A stretch of 64,000 nucleotides of DNA from CAVQBL01 sp963710715 (GTDB taxonomy: Bacteria > Pseudomonadota > Gammaproteobacteria > DSM-16500), in the NCBI GenBank assembly GCA_963710715.1, contig CAVQBL010000006.1, positions 1 through 64,000 of the forward strand, in the 5' to 3' direction. The notes under the pieces were generated by a model. That model made no database searches. It had not been told where the DNA came from and was given only the letters and a program-made list of their open reading frames with translations. The translations under genes were made by a program, and so were the position numbers. Position 1 is the stretch's first letter, and each line of letters opens with the position of its first letter. Positions 62,618 to 64,000 of this stretch are shown here, piece after piece.

Positions 62618-64000
62618 CTAATTGGCCTTCAACCAATCAGTGACGTATTTTTTTGTTTGATTGAGCACAGTTATAAATTGTTTGCATAATTCGTCTAATA
62701 ATTTACTATGCCCTGCTTTGTGATAACGCTCTACATATTGGCAAGCATAACGCATCCGAATAACGCCACAATATATGCAGGCACCTTTAAGTTTATGTGC
62801 AATTGCTGATGCCTTTTCCCAATCTTGCTGGGCGCGAGCAGCATGAAAAGCTAAAATTTCATCATTAGAAATGGCTTTTTCAACAAACAAAGAGAGCATC
62901 TCTTTAACTTTATCCTCACTACCAAGAACAGCAATTCCTGCTTCCATATCAAATAAAGAATACTGCTCTAATTGAAATAATTGATCCTCAGTATCGGGCA
63001 AGTCTACTCCTAACAGTCCAGCTTGCGCTGATAAATTTTTTTCTGAACCTGCAACAGGTTTAGATGCAGAGGTTTTTTTAGTAGAGCGTTTTTTAGTAAC
63101 ATCGGGCTTATCTTTTGCTGCTTTCTGCTCAGCAGTTTTACAAAATTCTTTTAAAATATCTCTCACCTTTTCCTCTGACAGCGGTTTCGTAAAAACCTTA
63201 TTCATACCAGCAAGGATACACTCACCACCTGCTGCACGCCCAACTGCGTGGCCTGTTAAAGCAACAATAGGTATAGGTGTCTTATCATGAGTCTTTTCCC
63301 ATAAACGGATTAAAGCAGCCAATTCATTCCCACTCATACCAGGTAACCCTACATCACTTACAACTAAATCAAAGTGGTGGGTCTTGAATAATTGCAATGC
63401 GGTTTCGGCATCCGGTGCGGTATGAACAGTGCAACCTACGTTATGCAACATCTGAGCACCCACATGCGATGCAATGGCATCATCTTCGATAAAAAGTACA
63501 TTTACAGTCCCTTTTGCAGCGTGGAGAACTTCTGTTTTCGCCGTAGATAGGGGAGTTTTTGTTTCGGTAAGATTTAAAATAGCCGGATCGCTGAACTCAT
63601 TAGGAGCAATTGCTACAGCATCCTCCGCTTTGCCTGTCTTCATCAAAAGCGCAAAATGAAATGTTGTACCCTTTCCTTCCTCACTACTTACATGAACCTC
63701 ACCACCTAATAAATTCACGTATTTTTTGACAACATAAAGACCTATTCCGTGTCCCTGCTGCATACCTTTAAAAGAAGGATTCACACGGAAAAACCGATCA
63801 AATACCTGGTGAAGTTTTTCTTTGGGAATACCCATGCCTGTGTCTGTTACAGTAAACTCCAAATGTACGTGGTCTTTATCATGGGATAACACTTTAATAT
63901 GTAAATCCACATGGCCTTTTTCAGTAAATTTAATGGCATTGCCCATCAGGTTAAGTAAAATACGCTCTATTTTCATGAGATCAGTAATAACATAGCGTGG
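62618..64000 (-). CDS. Hybrid sensor histidine kinase, C-terminal part (runs off right edge)
   Basis: The frame is open to the window edge (PRYVITD precedes MKIERILLNLMGNA), so the internal ATG at 63976 is not the start. Visible: HATPase with N-box NLMGNAIKF, G1 DTGMGIP, F-box region FDRFFRV and G2 GHGIGLYVV. Receiver domain with acidic VLFIEDD, phospho-acceptor in VVSDVGLPGMSG, and Lys in FTKPLS. C-terminal Hpt domain with AHKLKGACIYCG. The phosphorelay order HK-REC-Hpt resembles ArcB/BarA/LuxQ-type kinases. The output regulator is not in the window. Confidence 0.9.
   Translation of the reverse strand, partial: PRYVITDLMKIERILLNLMGNAIKFTEKGHVDLHIKVLSHDKDHVHLEFTVTDTGMGIPKEKLHQVFDRFFRVNPSFKGMQQGHGIGLYVVKKYVNLLGGEVHVSSEEGKGTTFHFALLMKTGKAEDAVAIAPNEFSDPAILNLTETKTPLSTAKTEVLHAAKGTVNVLFIEDDAIASHVGAQMLHNVGCTVHTAPDAETALQLFKTHHFDLVVSDVGLPGMSGNELAALIRLWEKTHDKTPIPIVALTGHAVGRAAGGECILAGMNKVFTKPLSEEKVRDILKEFCKTAEQKAAKDKPDVTKKRSTKKTSASKPVAGSEKNLSAQAGLLGVDLPDTEDQLFQLEQYSLFDMEAGIAVLGSEDKVKEMLSLFVEKAISNDEILAFHAARAQQDWEKASAIAHKLKGACIYCGVIRMRYACQYVERYHKAGHSKLLDELCKQFITVLNQTKKYVTDWLKAN

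Noticed and set aside
1..64000. tRNA gene as integration target
   Set aside because: No cloverleaf or tRNA 3' end was noticed near the integrase or at the element's left side, so no tRNA call is made.

Overview
The window is AT-rich DNA from a gammaproteobacterium. The gene content suggests an intracellular Legionellales-type organism (Legionella, Coxiella or Berkiella relatives): ankyrin, WD40 and pentapeptide-repeat proteins, a protein ending in a eukaryotic-style CaaX box, and a genomic-island-type (MPF-G, PFGI-1/PFL_47xx class) conjugation system. The genus cannot be fixed from this sequence alone.

Layout. 1-505: 3' end of a group II intron (maturase C-terminus, domains V and VI). 923-3184: large effector-like protein ending in CVIM. 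3129-3964: reverse-transcriptase remnant cut by an IS66-family element (3965-6679, terminal inverted repeats visible). 6651-11130 (minus strand): a probable defence cluster with a PD-(D/E)XK-like nuclease, a zinc-ribbon plus nucleoside-deoxyribosyltransferase/TIR-like sensor, a TIGR02391 (Ymh, HEPN-like) protein, HU, and an AlbA_2 (Schlafen-type) protein. About 11430-51945: an integrative conjugative element. It opens with a degraded parB scrap, a YdaS-HTH/ParB fusion, phage O-like and P-like proteins and a small protein resembling phage antiterminator Q. A near-consensus promoter and a terminator follow immediately, then the conjugation genes (PilL, PFL_4693, PFL_4695, TraD, PFL_4697, RAQPRD, PFL_4701-4706, PFL_4710, PFL_4711, TraG, a degenerate relaxase-like protein, PFL_4669, DUF2958, topoisomerase III), and finally several DNA-structure elements, a broken toxin gene with its intact antitoxin, and a tyrosine integrase.

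The conserved conjugation gene order is broken at several positions by unrelated cargo genes (17042-18103, 25443-26234, 31054-31995, 33362-34759, 36508-38586, 45122-47882). Many of these look like host-interaction proteins: ankyrin repeats, a U-box-like C-terminus, a possible cysteine-protease fold. The element may therefore carry effectors between the genes of its own transfer machine.

51946-58303 holds copies of the integrase 3' end arranged as a 94-bp palindrome, an ankyrin/helical-repeat protein and a WD40 protein. A second IS66-family element (59059-61417), a frameshifted membrane-protein gene, a small hypothetical gene and the 3' part of a hybrid sensor kinase complete the window.

All family calls were made by reading motifs; no database search was run.
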